Origin: an uncultured Clostridia bacterium
GTDB lineage: Bacteria > Bacillota > Clostridia > Oscillospirales > Acutalibacteraceae
Length of the DNA: 64,000 nucleotides
Assembly (NCBI GenBank): GCA_945983355.1
Contig: CAMFSU010000020.1
Span: forward strand, 1 to 64,000
Direction of reading: 5' to 3'
A model generated the notes under the pieces. The model was given only the letters and a program-made list of their open reading frames with translations. It did no database searches and had not been told where the DNA came from. Positions 27,438-38,100 of this stretch are shown here, one piece after another. The first letter of the stretch is position 1. Each line of letters opens with the position of its first letter. Made by a program: the position numbers and the translations under genes.

Positions 27438-28286
27438 TTACAAGCTCAAATAATAATCCTTCATGCTTTTAGCATCCTCCGCCTGTGTACCTGCCGATTC
27501 ACAAACAAAGATGGGATTAAGTCCGTATTTTACAACAAGCTCCATAAGTGGCTCAAAATTCGGGCCGTAAACCTCATCCTCAAAGGTTAAGTGCCTTTTT
27601 TCACCGCCTGTTGTATATTCAATTTTAGAAAAATGCGAATGAAAGTTTTTAAAACGGTCTTCACCTAACTGATTTTTAATTTCAAGCAGTATATTTTCAA
27701 AATCGTTTTTATCCTTCAAAATACCTAAATCACGGGCATTAAGGTGACCAAAATCAATACAAGGGATAATTCTTTCATCAATCTTGCAAAGCTCTAACAC
27801 TTCAAAAAGTGTGCCAAGCTGATTAACCTTACCCATTGTTTCGGGACAAATATGAATATTTGAAAGTCCCTCAGCATCAAGCGCCTTTTGTGAAAGAGCC
27901 ATTGTATCCTTTGCAAGAACAAGGGCTTCCTCGCGAGTAATTTTACCGCAAGAGCCGGTGTGAACAATAATTCTATCGCCGCCCATTGCATTAACAGCAC
28001 GGGCAGAAGCCAAGATATAATTTATGGAATTTAAACGCTTTTCTTCATCGACCGATGACATAGAAATATAATAAGGCGCATGCAAAGACAGGGTTATTCC
28101 CTTTTCTTTTGCTATTTTTCCAAGCTCATTAGCTTTATCTAAGCCGATATTTACACCACGGCCACATTGATATTCAAAATGGTCAAGACCCATTTCTACA
28201 AGATATTGCGGAACCTGTAAGCTTGTCTTATAACCAAGTGCTTTAAAGCTGTCGCCTGTTCCCGCAGGGCCAAATTTAGCGGACAT
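27438..28286 (-). CDS. Endonuclease IV-like TIM-barrel protein
   Basis: Belongs to the AP-endonuclease/xylose-isomerase TIM-barrel fold, closest to deoxyribonuclease IV (Nfo), which cuts at abasic sites with three metal ions. 282 residues from the ATG at 28286 (GGAGG upstream). Candidate metal ligands: HAPYYI near 70, VHTGS near 108, CPETMG near 147, CIDFGHLNARD near 178, HSHFSK near 216 and CESAG near 262. It is divergent from classical Nfo, so it could be a related hydrolase or isomerase. Begins 1 nt after the yqeG stop and precedes the ATPase by 11 nt. Confidence 0.82.
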   Translation of the reverse strand: MSAKFGPAGTGDSFKALGYKTSLQVPQYLVEMGLDHFEYQCGRGVNIGLDKANELGKIAKEKGITLSLHAPYYISMSSVDEEKRLNSINYILASARAVNAMGGDRIIVHTGSCGKITREEALVLAKDTMALSQKALDAEGLSNIHICPETMGKVNQLGTLFEVLELCKIDERIIPCIDFGHLNARDLGILKDKNDFENILLEIKNQLGEDRFKNFHSHFSKIEYTTGGEKRHLTFEDEVYGPNFEPLMELVVKYGLNPIFVCESAGTQAEDAKSMKDYYLSL

Positions 28287-28287
28287 A

Positions 28288-28788
28288 TTATTCCTCCGTA
28301 TTGACAATTTTTAGCTTTTTAATCATAAATGCCTCAACCCTGCGCTTCATTCTGAAACGAAGTGAGGTTTCGGGCTTAATGGGTGTTAAAAGAATGGTTT
28401 TAACACCAACAACATTACCACCAAGTGTATCGGTAAAAAGCTGGTCGCCCACAATGGCGGTGTCAACCTTTTTAGTGCCAAGTCGCTTTAAGGCGCGCAA
28501 ATAACCAAACGGCAATGGCTTCAAACCAAGCGATATAAAATCAAGCCCGATTTTTTTAGCAAAAGGTGTTAAGCGTTTAGAATTGGAATTTGACAAAACC
28601 GTCATTTTAATGCCGTTTTCACGCATTAAATTAAGCCATTCGGTAAGACCTTCTGTGAGAACTTGTCCGTGGTGGGTTGAAAGCGTGTTATCAACATCTA
28701 AAATAAGCGCCCTTATGCCATATTTATTTAAAATATCGACCGAAATGTCGGTGACTTTTTCAAGTTTAATTAGGGGTTTCAAAAACAT
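28288..28788 (-). CDS. yqeG: YqeG family HAD-type phosphatase
   Basis: HAD-IIIA phosphatase of 166 residues. Motif I LILDVDNTLS near 30 with both catalytic Asp residues, motif II LSNSN near 65, and GDQLFTDTLGGN near 115 (motif IV-like). The family includes a mitochondrial phosphatidylglycerophosphatase (Gep4), but the bacterial substrate is not settled. RBS TGAGG before ATG. In Bacillus it heads the yqeGHI-nadD-yqeK-rsfS cluster; here that cluster lies a few kb away on the same strand. Confidence 0.9.
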   Translation of the reverse strand: MFLKPLIKLEKVTDISVDILNKYGIRALILDVDNTLSTHHGQVLTEGLTEWLNLMRENGIKMTVLSNSNSKRLTPFAKKIGLDFISLGLKPLPFGYLRALKRLGTKKVDTAIVGDQLFTDTLGGNVVGVKTILLTPIKPETSLRFRMKRRVEAFMIKKLKIVNTEE

Positions 28789-28802
28789 TTACATACCTCA
28801 AT

Positions 28803-28835
28803 AAAAAAGGCGGTTGAAAATCAACCGCCTTAATC
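28803..28835 (-). terminator. Terminator of rpsU
   Basis: AAGGCGGTTGA and TCAACCGCCTT form an 11-bp perfect stem with an AAA loop; on the minus strand a T run follows. It lies 9 nt after the rpsU stop. Confidence 0.92.
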
Positions 28836-28843
28836 ACTTAATT

Positions 28844-29020
28844 TTAGCGGAACTTTCTTTTACGAGCAGCTTCCGACTTCTTCTTACGCTTTACAGAGGG
28901 TTTTTCATAGTGCTCTCTCTTACGTACTTCTTGAATTACACCGTCTTTAGCGGTTTGTCTTTTAAAGCGACGTAAAGCGTTATCGAGTGATTCATTTTCT
29001 TTAATTCTAACTTGACTCAT
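28844..29020 (-). CDS. rpsU: 30S ribosomal protein S21
   Basis: Small basic ribosomal protein (58 residues) from the ATG at 29020, preceded by GGAGGGAGGG; the ORF track starts 20 codons early. Conserved [15 protein letters not shown] and a Lys/Arg-rich tail [15 protein letters not shown]. Lies 80 nt after secG with only a weak hairpin between, so it may share the secG promoter. Confidence 0.96.
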   Translation of the reverse strand: MSQVRIKENESLDNALRRFKRQTAKDGVIQEVRKREHYEKPSVKRKKKSEAARKRKFR

Positions 29021-29066
29021 TATATTCCCTCCCTCCACCAAAATAGCAGGGGTAATTTTCAAAAAA

Positions 29067-29099
29067 GCGGTATTCCGCACAAAAAGGGTTTAACCCTTT
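29067..29099 (-). other. Two small hairpins between secG and rpsU
   Basis: AAAGGGTTTAACCCTTT (29083-29099) is a 17-nt palindrome right after the secG stop, and GCGGTATTCCGC (29067-29078) follows. The first could be a weak terminator (T run on the minus strand) or an mRNA processing or stabilising element that sets rpsU apart from secG. No clear rpsU promoter seen. Confidence 0.5.
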
Positions 29100-29100
29100 A

Positions 29101-29349
29101 TTAGTTATTTATTGCAATGATATTTGCAACGATTGCCAACACAAAAAATGCAATAGCAAAATACTTGGTCATACGAGCTAACTTAGCATCGACAGTTCTT
29201 GCTTTTGTCTTTGACAAGAAAGTATCAGCACCACCGGAGATTACACCATTGATACCTGCGCGACGGCCTTGTTGGAAAATAACAATAAACACAATTGCCA
29301 CAGACACTAAAAAAACCACTGCGCCAATGATATATTCGAGTACGCTCAT
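29101..29349 (-). CDS. secG: Preprotein translocase subunit SecG
   Basis: Small accessory membrane protein of SecYEG, 82 residues with two hydrophobic helices (about 5-26 and 62-80) flanking a Gly-rich loop with GGADTFLSKTKART, the SecG pattern. RBS TGGAGGTG before ATG and its own promoter upstream. Precedes rpsU. Confidence 0.93.
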   Translation of the reverse strand: MSVLEYIIGAVVFLVSVAIVFIVIFQQGRRAGINGVISGGADTFLSKTKARTVDAKLARMTKYFAIAFFVLAIVANIIAINN

Positions 29350-29382
29350 AATTTCACCTCCAATGATAAATCAGCATTTTAT

Positions 29383-29411
29383 ATAATATCATATATTACA
29401 AAAAAATGCAA
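29383..29411 (-). promoter_or_regulatory. Sigma-A promoter of secG
   Basis: Minus strand: -35 TTGCAT (29406-29411), 17-nt spacer, -10 TATTAT (29383-29388), in the 83-nt gap after leuS. Confidence 0.7.
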
Positions 29412-29432
29412 CAAAAATTTTAAATTTTTACT

Positions 29433-31847
29433 TTATTTTACAACAATATTAACTAATTTTTTGGGAACATATAATTCTTTAATAATTGTTTTGCCTGAAA
29501 TTTCGTTTATAACAGCGCTTTCACTCTTTGCAAGTGCAATAGCATCAGCAGAAGAAATATCGGCAGCAACATTAAGACGAGCACGGATTTTGCCATTGAT
29601 TTGAACAACAATTTCAACCGACTTGTCAACACATTTTGCTTCGTCGTAGGTTGGCCAAGCAGTTTGGTTTAACATTCCGTCAAAGCCGCAAATTTCCCAA
29701 AGCTCTTCAGTAATGTGCGGTGCAAATGGGTTTAAAAGGGTTATAAAGGTTTTATATTCATCCTTTGTGATAGCGCCTGTGCTGTTTATAGAATTCATAA
29801 GTGACATAAGCGCTGCAATAGCGGTGTTCATTTTAAGACCTTCTATATCCTCGGTTACCTTTTTAATGGTGCGGTGCATTTCGGCCTCAACCTGTGGGCG
29901 ATAACCACTCTCATCGGTTATGATATCCTGCATTGCCCAAACCTTATCAAGAAAACGCTTACTACCCTTAATTGAAGACATGCTCCAAGGAGCTGCTTTT
30001 TCAAAGTCGCCGATAAACATTTCATAAACACGCATTGTGTCAGCGCCGTAATCGTTAATAATTTCATCGGGGTTAACAACATTGCCGCGGGATTTCGACA
30101 TCTTTTCGCCGTTTTCACCCAAAATCATACCGTGGCTTGTACGCTTTGCATATGGCTCAGCATTGGGAACAGCATCTATATCATAAAGGAACTTGTGCCA
30201 GAAACGGCTATATAAAAGGTGAAGTGTTGTATGCTCCATACCGCCGTTATACCAGTCAACAGGGCACCAATACTGGAGCGCTTCCTTTGATGCAAATTCC
30301 TTATCATTATGCGGGTCGCAATAACGGAGGAAATACCAAGAAGAACCTGCCCATTGTGGCATAGTATCGGTTTCACGCTTTGCAGGCGCACCGCAATGAG
30401 GACAGGTAGTGTTAACCCAGTCGGTCATTTTAGCCAAGGGTGATTCGCCGTTATCGGTTGGCTCGTAAGAATCTACATTAGGCAACAATAAAGGAAGCTC
30501 GCTTTCAGGTAGCGGAACATATCCGCACTTTTCACAATAAACCATTGGGATTGGTTCACCCCAATATCTTTGGCGTGAAAATACCCAGTCACGAAGCTTA
30601 TAGTTGGTTTTAACGCTGCCTATTCCCTTTTCTGTAAGCCATTTTTGAATTGCTTTTTTAGCATCTTCAACCGATAAGCCATTAAGGAAGTCAGAGTTCA
30701 CCAAAACGCCTGTTGCACAGTCGGTAAATGCTTCTTTTTGAACATCCTCTCCGCCCTTTACAACCTCGATAATCGGCAAATCAAACTTTTTAGCAAATTC
30801 CCAGTCACGAGTGTCGTGTGCAGGTACAGCCATAATAGCACCTGTACCGTAGGAAATAAGTACATAGTCGGAAATGAAAATCGGTATTTCGGTATTATTT
30901 ACAGGGTTGATTGCCTTAACACCTAAAAGCTTAACGCCGGTTTTATCCTTTGCAAGCTCGGTGCGTTCAAAGTCAGACTTTTTAGCTGACTGTTCTTGAT
31001 AAGCCACAACCTCAGCATAATTTTCAATTTTATCTGCCCATTTTTTAAGTAATGGATGTTCGGGCGACATTACCATATATGTAGCACCGAAAAGTGTGTC
31101 AGCGCGGGTGGTGAAAATTTCGAAGGTGTCACCAATGGTGGTGTTAAAGGTCACCTGTGTACCAAAGGACTGACCAATCCAGTTGCGTTGTTGAGTTTTA
31201 ACGCGGTCGATAAAGTCAACGTCGTTAAGACCGTCTAAAAGTTTTTCGGCATATTCGGTAATTTTAAGCATCCACTGGCTTTTTTCCTTTTGAATAACCT
31301 CACTACCACAGCGTTCACAAACACCGTTTACAACCTCTTCATTTGCCAAAACGCACTTGCAAGAGGTGCACCAGTTAACCGACATTTCCTTTTTATAAGC
31401 AAGACCTTCTTTATAAAGCTGTAAGAAAATCCACTGAGTCCACTTATAATATGAAGGGTCGGTGGTGTTAATTTCACGGCTCCAGTCAAAAGAAAAGCCC
31501 AAAGACTTTAACTGACGCTTAAAGTTTGCAATATTATTTTCAGTAACTATGGATGGGTGAATATGGTTTTTAATTGCAAAATTTTCGGTAGGAAGACCGA
31601 ATGCGTCCCAGCCCATTGGATAAAGCACATTAAAGCCCTGTAAACGCTTTTTACGGGCAACAATGTCAATGGCGGTATATGACCGCGGATGACCTACGTG
31701 AAGGCCCTGACCTGACGGATATGGAAATTCAACAAGACCGAAAAATTTCGGTAAGGTGTAATCATTTTTTGCTTCAAAGGTGTGGTTATCGTCCCAAACC
31801 TTTTGCCACTTTTTTTCAATAGAAGAATAATTATAATTATTTGCCAC
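29433..31847 (-). CDS. leuS: Leucyl-tRNA synthetase
   Basis: Class I synthetase, 804 residues. HIGH motif region [18 protein letters not shown] near 44, zinc-type cysteines (CTSCKC...CERCGS near 160-180), editing domain with [17 protein letters not shown] as [12 protein letters not shown] near 578, C-terminal anticodon domain. GTG start at 31847, GGGGGA 7 nt upstream. No T-box precedes it; it starts by overlap-distance after rsfS (3 nt), so it is expressed with the yhbY-nadD-yqeK-rsfS cluster. Confidence 0.96.
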   Translation of the reverse strand: MANNYNYSSIEKKWQKVWDDNHTFEAKNDYTLPKFFGLVEFPYPSGQGLHVGHPRSYTAIDIVARKKRLQGFNVLYPMGWDAFGLPTENFAIKNHIHPSIVTENNIANFKRQLKSLGFSFDWSREINTTDPSYYKWTQWIFLQLYKEGLAYKKEMSVNWCTSCKCVLANEEVVNGVCERCGSEVIQKEKSQWMLKITEYAEKLLDGLNDVDFIDRVKTQQRNWIGQSFGTQVTFNTTIGDTFEIFTTRADTLFGATYMVMSPEHPLLKKWADKIENYAEVVAYQEQSAKKSDFERTELAKDKTGVKLLGVKAINPVNNTEIPIFISDYVLISYGTGAIMAVPAHDTRDWEFAKKFDLPIIEVVKGGEDVQKEAFTDCATGVLVNSDFLNGLSVEDAKKAIQKWLTEKGIGSVKTNYKLRDWVFSRQRYWGEPIPMVYCEKCGYVPLPESELPLLLPNVDSYEPTDNGESPLAKMTDWVNTTCPHCGAPAKRETDTMPQWAGSSWYFLRYCDPHNDKEFASKEALQYWCPVDWYNGGMEHTTLHLLYSRFWHKFLYDIDAVPNAEPYAKRTSHGMILGENGEKMSKSRGNVVNPDEIINDYGADTMRVYEMFIGDFEKAAPWSMSSIKGSKRFLDKVWAMQDIITDESGYRPQVEAEMHRTIKKVTEDIEGLKMNTAIAALMSLMNSINSTGAITKDEYKTFITLLNPFAPHITEELWEICGFDGMLNQTAWPTYDEAKCVDKSVEIVVQINGKIRARLNVAADISSADAIALAKSESAVINEISGKTIIKELYVPKKLVNIVVK

Positions 31848-31850
31848 AGT

Positions 31851-32216
31851 TTAGTCCCCCAAAGCTTCAACTAAAATTTCATCAAGATTTACAGCAGGCG
31901 CATCCGCCCACATTTTATCAAGTCCGTAAAATTCACGCTCGTTGCGTGAAAATACATGCACAATTACCGACTTGTAATCAAGTGCTATCCAACCGGTTGT
32001 TTTGCCCTCAATATGATGGGGTCTTACACCCGCTTCTTCAAGCTTTGCTTCAACCTCATCAGCAAGTGCTCGCACATGGGTTGAAGAGGTTGCAGTCGCT
32101 ATCACAAAATATTCAGTCAAAACGGTAAGCTCGTCCACCTTGACAGCGGTTAGCTCTCGCGCTTTTTTAGAATTTAGCGCATTAGCGGCAATTTTCATAA
32201 TTTCAAAAGAATTCAA
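31851..32216 (-). CDS. rsfS: Ribosomal silencing factor RsfS
   Basis: Binds L14 on the 50S subunit and blocks subunit joining in starved cells. 121 residues; DELTVLTEYFVIATATSS and GWIALDYKSVIVHVF are family-typical. TTG start at 32216: GGAGG lies 7 nt upstream and the encoded start MNSFEIMKIA aligns with other family members, whereas the internal ATG at 32198 would lose the first helix turn. Follows yqeK by 11 nt. Confidence 0.93.
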   Translation of the reverse strand: MNSFEIMKIAANALNSKKARELTAVKVDELTVLTEYFVIATATSSTHVRALADEVEAKLEEAGVRPHHIEGKTTGWIALDYKSVIVHVFSRNEREFYGLDKMWADAPAVNLDEILVEALGD

Positions 32217-32227
32217 AGCTTTTCCTC

Positions 32228-32791
32228 CTAAATAAGTGCTACGGCTTCATTATAAGCCGCAACTGTATCTAAATGAACGGCTTTTTTGCTGTTCACTAAA
32301 TCACAAATTGAATATTGCAGGGCGTAAACAAACGCCTTTTCAAGCGATTCATCAACATACTGCCTAATAACATCAACATCGCTGTAAGTACGGTCAAGAG
32401 AGGTAAAATCAGCAAGATAGATGATTTTTTCAAATTTGCTCATACCCGCCCTTGCGGTGGTGTGATAACGGACAGCGTCAATAATATCGCGGTCAGAAAT
32501 GTTTAAAATATGCTCGATATAAGCGGCACCCGAAATAGCGTGCCATAACTTTTTAGCATTTTTTTCAATATCGTTTAGCATTATACCAAACTGTGAAAGA
32601 ATTTGCAAGTGTTCGTCCAAATCGGCATTTTTTGTTATATCATGCAAAAGGCCCGCAAAATATGCCTTTTCGGCATCCTCGCCATATTTCAAAGCCAAAC
32701 GCTTTGCTTCATTGGCAACACAAAGCGAGTGCTTAAAGCGGTATTCATCAAGGCGGGTGGCTAATAAATCAATATACTTTTTATAATCCAT
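32228..32791 (-). CDS. yqeK: YqeK, HD-domain dinucleoside tetraphosphatase
   Basis: HD-superfamily hydrolase; Bacillus YqeK cleaves diadenosine tetraphosphate symmetrically. 187 residues from the ATG at 32791; FKHSLCVANEAKRLA near 19 gives the first His and FAGLLHDITKN near 48 the HD pair, with further metal-ligand His in HAISGA and RYHTTA. The start codon lies inside the last 11 nt of nadD, a strong coupling overlap; the ORF-track start 15 codons earlier would overlap more. Confidence 0.92.
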   Translation of the reverse strand: MDYKKYIDLLATRLDEYRFKHSLCVANEAKRLALKYGEDAEKAYFAGLLHDITKNADLDEHLQILSQFGIMLNDIEKNAKKLWHAISGAAYIEHILNISDRDIIDAVRYHTTARAGMSKFEKIIYLADFTSLDRTYSDVDVIRQYVDESLEKAFVYALQYSICDLVNSKKAVHLDTVAAYNEAVALI

Positions 32792-33368
32792 AAAGTCCCC
32801 TGCCTTTAATAAATTCAAAAACCTTTTGCGGTACAAATTCCTTTAATGGTGTTTTTCTGAAATCGGTTGAAGAAATATTAGGAATTTCATTATCCATTAA
32901 AATAATTTGCATACCCATTTTACTAAAACGATTAATACAGTCATTAAATTCGTTATTATCGGTTGAAGTGCGTGAAAAAACAATAAATGGCAGCATTTTC
33001 ATAAGCTCATCCGCTTTATACCATTTATCAAAGTAAACCAACATATCGCCGCCGCAAACAAAGGTAAAATTTTCATTTGGATAAAGCTCTTTTAAAAGGT
33101 TTACAGTGTCATAGGTATAACTTTTACCTTCTCTTTTAAATTCGATATCACAAACCTGTGCCTTTGAAAAATCAGCGGCCACAATTTCGCACATCTTAAT
33201 GCGGTCGGCATCATTTACAAGCTCATCAGCCGACTTATGCGGTGGTATTCTATCGGGCATTATTAAAATTTTACCGATTTTATCATTCTCATTCAGGGCC
33301 TTAAGCATCTCATAATGTCCGTTGTGAAACGGGTTAAAGGTGCCGCCGAAAATGGCTGTAAATAGCAT
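32781..33368 (-). CDS. nadD: Nicotinate-nucleotide adenylyltransferase
   Basis: Adenylates nicotinate mononucleotide to deamido-NAD. 195 residues; nucleotidyltransferase HxGH as GGTFNPFHNGHYEML near 8 and the C-terminal SSTDFR (ISSTxxR motif) near 165. Lies 1 nt after yhbY and overlaps yqeK by 11 nt. Completes with pncB a nicotinate-salvage route seen in this window. Confidence 0.95.
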   Translation of the reverse strand: MLFTAIFGGTFNPFHNGHYEMLKALNENDKIGKILIMPDRIPPHKSADELVNDADRIKMCEIVAADFSKAQVCDIEFKREGKSYTYDTVNLLKELYPNENFTFVCGGDMLVYFDKWYKADELMKMLPFIVFSRTSTDNNEFNDCINRFSKMGMQIILMDNEIPNISSTDFRKTPLKEFVPQKVFEFIKGRGLYGL

Positions 33369-33369
33369 A

Positions 33370-33663
33370 TTATTTCACCAATTTAATTGTTTTATTATCC
33401 TTGCTTTCGCGGTAAAGTATAAAGCGCGAGCCAATAACCTGAACAACATCGCATTTAACCGCTACTGCTAATTCATCAGCCGCTTCACGAGAGGAAAGCG
33501 GACAGGTTTCCAAAACACGAAGCTTTATAAGCTCTCTGGCTTCTAAAGCGTCGTTAACCTGTTTAATAGTATTATCGGAAATACCCGATTTACCAATTTG
33601 TAAAATTGTTTCATAATCATTCGCCATACCGCGAAGCTGTGCTCTTTGTCTACTGTTTAGCAT
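33370..33663 (-). CDS. yhbY: YhbY-family RNA-binding protein
   Basis: CRM-domain (YhbY/YqeI) protein of 97 residues that associates with pre-50S ribosomes. The LRGMANDYETILQIGKSGI opening and the GxxG-like loop with GSRFILYRES near the end fit the family. Overlaps the rdgB stop by one base (TAATG). Confidence 0.9.
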   Translation of the reverse strand: MLNSRQRAQLRGMANDYETILQIGKSGISDNTIKQVNDALEARELIKLRVLETCPLSSREAADELAVAVKCDVVQVIGSRFILYRESKDNKTIKLVK

Positions 33664-34262
33664 TATATAACCTCGATATACTTTTTAAGTTCTTCTTTAA
33701 ATTTTAAAAGTGCTTTACCTCTGTGGCTTATAGCATCCTTTTCTTCAGCAGTTAACTGACTGAACGGACCTTTTTCGCTTATAAAAAGCGGGTCATAACC
33801 AAAACCGCCGTTGCCAACTTGTCTTTCAAAAGCGATATGGCCGTGACATTCGCCCCTAACGGTAAACTGCTTGCCGTCGGGAAAAACACAAGCAATAGCT
33901 GCCACATAATAGGCGGTGCGTTTTTCCATGGGCACACCTGAAAGCTCAGATAAAAGCTTATCGTTGTTCATTTCATCATTGCCGTGTTCGCCCGAATATC
34001 TGGCCGAAAAAACACCGGGTCTGCCGTCAAGATAATCAACACAAATACCGCTGTCATCCGCAACCGAAATTAAGCCCGTTTGCAAAAGACCTGATTTTGC
34101 TTTTATAATTGCATTTTCTTCAAAGGTCAAACCATCTTCAACAGCATCCTTAAAAGGAAAATCCAAATCGCTTTCAGATAAAACCTCAAAGCCCATCGGA
34201 ATTAAAATTCTTTTAAGTTCGCGAAGTTTCTTTTGATTTTTTGTTGCAATAAATACCTTCAT
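33663..34262 (-). CDS. rdgB: XTP/dITP diphosphatase (RdgB/HAM1)
   Basis: Removes non-canonical purine nucleotides (ITP, XTP) before they enter nucleic acids. 199 residues; ATKNQKKLREL at the N-terminus, the SVADDSGICVDYLDGRPGVFSARYSG signature near 65 and GFGYDPLF near 150. Coupled to ftsY and yhbY through TAATG overlaps at both ends. Confidence 0.94.
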   Translation of the reverse strand: MKVFIATKNQKKLRELKRILIPMGFEVLSESDLDFPFKDAVEDGLTFEENAIIKAKSGLLQTGLISVADDSGICVDYLDGRPGVFSARYSGEHGNDEMNNDKLLSELSGVPMEKRTAYYVAAIACVFPDGKQFTVRGECHGHIAFERQVGNGGFGYDPLFISEKGPFSQLTAEEKDAISHRGKALLKFKEELKKYIEVI

Positions 34263-35176
34263 TACATTTCACCATCAAAAATTCCGTTTACAAATTCGGT
34301 AGCAGTAAAGGGCTGTAAATCATCAATGCCCTCACCCACACCAACAAATTTAACGGGGATTTTAAGCTCGTTTTTAATTGGGATAATAATACCGCCCTTT
34401 GCAGTGCCGTCAAGCTTTGTTAAAACAATACCCGTAATATCGGCAACGCTTTTAAATTCGCGCGCTTGATTAACTGCATTTTGTCCTGTTGCGGCATCTA
34501 AAACAAGCAAGGTTTCAAGGGATGCATTCGGAAGCTCACGGTTTATTACACGGTAAATTTTTGCAAGCTCATCCATTAGATTTTTCTTATTATGAAGTCG
34601 ACCGGCAGTATCGCAAATTATAACATCGGCACCCTTAGATTTAGCGGATGCAATGGTATCAAAAACGACACTTGCGGGGTCGGTACCCTCAACACTTTTA
34701 ACCATTGTAACATCGGCACGCTCGGCCCAAATGGCAAGCTGGTCAATAGCAGCGGCACGGAAGGTATCCGCCGCGCCTAAAACAACCTTTTTACCCTGTG
34801 ATTTTAAAATGGCAGAAAGCTTGCCGATAGTGGTTGTTTTACCAACACCGTTAACACCGATAACAAGGATAATTGAAGGGGTTGTGGTAAGCTTTAACCC
34901 CTCATCCTCGCCAAGCATTTCGGCAATTATTTCCTTCATTAGTCCCTTAATAACTGCAGGGTCGGTTATGCCTTGTTCTTTAATTTTTTTGCGAAGCAAA
35001 TCGCAAATTTCAGTAGCGGTTGTAACACCAATATCCGACATTACAAGCATTTCTTCAAGCTCTTCAAAAAGCTCTTCATCAATTCTTGTAAAGCTGTTTA
35101 CAATGCTTGTAACACCGTTTGCTATTGAATTTCTTGTTTTTTGCAGTCCTTGTTTAATCTTGCTAAAAAAACCCAT
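34262..35176 (-). CDS. ftsY: Signal recognition particle receptor FtsY
   Basis: SRP receptor GTPase that delivers ribosome-nascent chains to SecYEG. 304 residues, essentially the NG domain with no long acidic A domain, as in many Gram-positives. G1 GVNGVGKTTTIGKL near 107, DTFRAAAIDQL near 140, DTAGRLHNKKNL near 190, TKLDGTAKGG near 250. Coupled to smc by a TAATG overlap and to rdgB likewise; smc-ftsY adjacency is widely conserved. Confidence 0.95.
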   Translation of the reverse strand: MGFFSKIKQGLQKTRNSIANGVTSIVNSFTRIDEELFEELEEMLVMSDIGVTTATEICDLLRKKIKEQGITDPAVIKGLMKEIIAEMLGEDEGLKLTTTPSIILVIGVNGVGKTTTIGKLSAILKSQGKKVVLGAADTFRAAAIDQLAIWAERADVTMVKSVEGTDPASVVFDTIASAKSKGADVIICDTAGRLHNKKNLMDELAKIYRVINRELPNASLETLLVLDAATGQNAVNQAREFKSVADITGIVLTKLDGTAKGGIIIPIKNELKIPVKFVGVGEGIDDLQPFTATEFVNGIFDGEM

Positions 35177-38100
35177 TAACCCACCTGATTTTCAAGTAAT
35201 TTCTTTTCAAGCTCTGAAACATTAAGCTCTAAAAGCTTTGTAATACCCTTTTCCTGCATTGTTACACCGTAAAGCATATCAGCGGCTTCCATAGTGCCGC
35301 GGCGGTGTGTAACGCAAATAAACTGGGTGTTAAAGTCGCTCGACTTCATATAGTCGGCAAAGCGTTCCACGTTGATATCGTCAAGCGCTGTGTCAACCTC
35401 ATCCAAGAAGCAGAAAGGCGGTGCGCTGACACGCATAATTGCAAAGTAGATTGAAAGTGCAATAAGTGCCTTTTCGCCACCTGAAAGACCGTCAAGACTT
35501 GGCACCTTTTTGCCCGGAAGCTTAACATCTATATCAATGCCGCTTTCCAAAATGTTTTCAGGGTCGGAAAGTGATAAAGATGCACTGCCGCCACCAAAAA
35601 GCTCGGTAAAGGTTTTTGAAAAGTTTTGACTGATTTTTGTAAAGCCCTCGGCAAAGATTTCCTGCATTTGCGAGGTCAACTGATTTATAAGCTTATTGAG
35701 CTGAGCGCGTGATGCCTCGACATCCTCGATTTGAGCCGATAAGAAGTTATAGCGTTCGCTAACCTCTTTATATTCTTCAATAGCCGAAACATTAACATTT
35801 CCAAGTGCTCTAATCTTGTTCTTAATTTCAACAAGTGTCTTCTTGGCAAGAGTTGGATTTTCAATTTCAATACCAATCTTTTCGGCTTCGCTACGGGTAA
35901 GCTCATATTCATCGTAAAGCTTTCTGATGACATCATCATATTCACGCATCATAACCTCTTTACGCTCTTGAAGTCTTGCAAGCTCACCGCTGATTTGTTC
36001 ACGGCGAAGTGTGTTTTCGCGTTCGCTGTTACGAAGCACAACACCGTATTTTTCAGTGCTGTTTCTTTGCTCAATAAAGTCGGCAATATTCTTTTCGCTT
36101 GCTTCAATTTTCGCTTTGGCATCGCCGATATTATCGTTTATTTCAGAAATTTCTGTTTTTAAGTTTTCACACTTAAACTGTAATGCGGCAATTTCGCTGT
36201 CAATGGCAACAACACGATTTGCACGGTCCTCAGCCATATTTTCAAGCGCCTTGGCTGAAAGAATAAGCGCTTCAATATCCTTTTGTGCCTCAATTACCGA
36301 AAGCTTAACGGCGGTAATATTATCGGCAAGGGCTTCACGGGTTGCATTAAGTCCATCCCTGTCGCCCGACATTTTATCAATTTCCGCCCTGATTTCAGCT
36401 TTTTTAGCTTCAATTTCGGAAATTTCCTTTGCCGCCAAAACAGTAACCTGCTTTAATTCCTCCTGCTTTTGACTGCCAAGAGTTTGCTCATCAACAAGCT
36501 CTTTAAGCAAAAGCTTTGCGCTATCTCTTAAATCGCCGATACGCTTAAGCTCGGCAACTGTGCGGATTTTATCCTCATTAGCAGTTAAAATATCGGCCTT
36601 AACGGCGGTAATATCGGCTTCAACCTCTGCCAAAGAGTTTTGTGCATCGGTTAATTTAGTTAAAATATCCTTTGCCTTTGATTTAAGGGCTTCAACCTCT
36701 TTTTCAATAGCAATAATATCATTGCCACGGCTTAAAATGCCCGAATTCTTGATTACCGAGCCACCTGTTAGTGAGCCACCGGGACTTACAACCTGACCAT
36801 CAAGAGTAACAACCTTTATTCTGTAACCAAACTTTCTCGCAATGGTAACAGCGCAGTCAATATCCTCGGCAACAACAGCCGCACCTAATAAATACTTTAC
36901 AATTTCATTATATTTGCTATCGCATTTTACAAGGTCACTTGCAATGCCAACATAACCGAGCATATCCTCAAAGCCGTGTTCTTTAAATTCACGGGCTTTA
37001 ATTGTTGCAACAGGCAAAAATGTTGCGCGGCCCGCTTTATTATTTTTAAGGAAGTTAATAGCATTTTTAGCATCGGCTTCGGTTTCGGTTACAATGTTTT
37101 GAATTGCATTGTTAAGTGCAGTTTCAATAGCAAGACTATACTTGCTTTCAACTGTTATAAGTGAAGAAACAGGGCCGCAAATACCACGCAAAATGCCCGT
37201 TTCCGCCTTTGACATAACAAACTTAACCGAATTTGCAAAGCCTTCCATATTGTTTTGCAAATCCTTTAAAATTTGAATACGGCGGTTTTTCGCCTCAATA
37301 TCCAAATTTATTGTATCAAGCTCTTGCTTTAAGCTGTCAACCGACTGTACTCTACCGCCTAAACGGAGCTCGTAACCTTTAAGCGAGTTATTATAGCTTT
37401 CAATGTTTTCCTCAATTTTAGAAAGCATATTGTCAGTTTCATTAAATTCGGTATTAAGCTTTTCAATCTCACCCTCACGGGCTGAAATTAAATCAACCAA
37501 AGCACCCCGTCTGGCTTCAATTTCCTCAATAGAGGTTTCGGCAGTAACAAGCTTAACCCTTGTGTCAGAAGACTGTGAGGTTAAGGTGTTAAGTGTTCTA
37601 ATTTTGTTTTCAATTTCACGGCTGCTTAAATCACTATCAATAAGAAGCTGTGAAAGCTCACTTTCCAAAGCACGAAGCTTTTCATCAAGCTCTGTTCTTT
37701 TACCCTCTAAAGCTTTAACCTCGTTATATTTTGCCTCAATTTCAAGCTTTGCATCGGTATCACTGGTTGAAAGCGACTGCTTTTCATCAGTAAGGCGTGC
37801 AATTGTTTCTTCATTGTGGGCAATATCATTTTCCAAAACGGTAATAACACCATTTGATTTAACAATTTCCTCGTTAACCAGTGAAATATTAAGGCGTTCA
37901 CCCTCAATATCAGATGTAAGCTTTGCAAAAAGCGAGGTGTTTTGCTCGGTTTTGCGGTCAAAGTCCTCAAGCATTTGCTCGATTTCCTTATACTGCCCCT
38001 GACAAACCATAATTTTGCTTTCTTGACTACGAAGTGCATCTTTAGAATTATTAAGGGTATGAAGCCACAAGCCGATTTCAAGCTCTTTCTTTTCTTCGGC

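Noticed and set aside
37403-38002. 199-aa plus-strand ORF inside smc
   Set aside because: Ser-rich antisense shadow of the SMC coiled coil; no RBS or homology pattern, and the SMC frame is intact.
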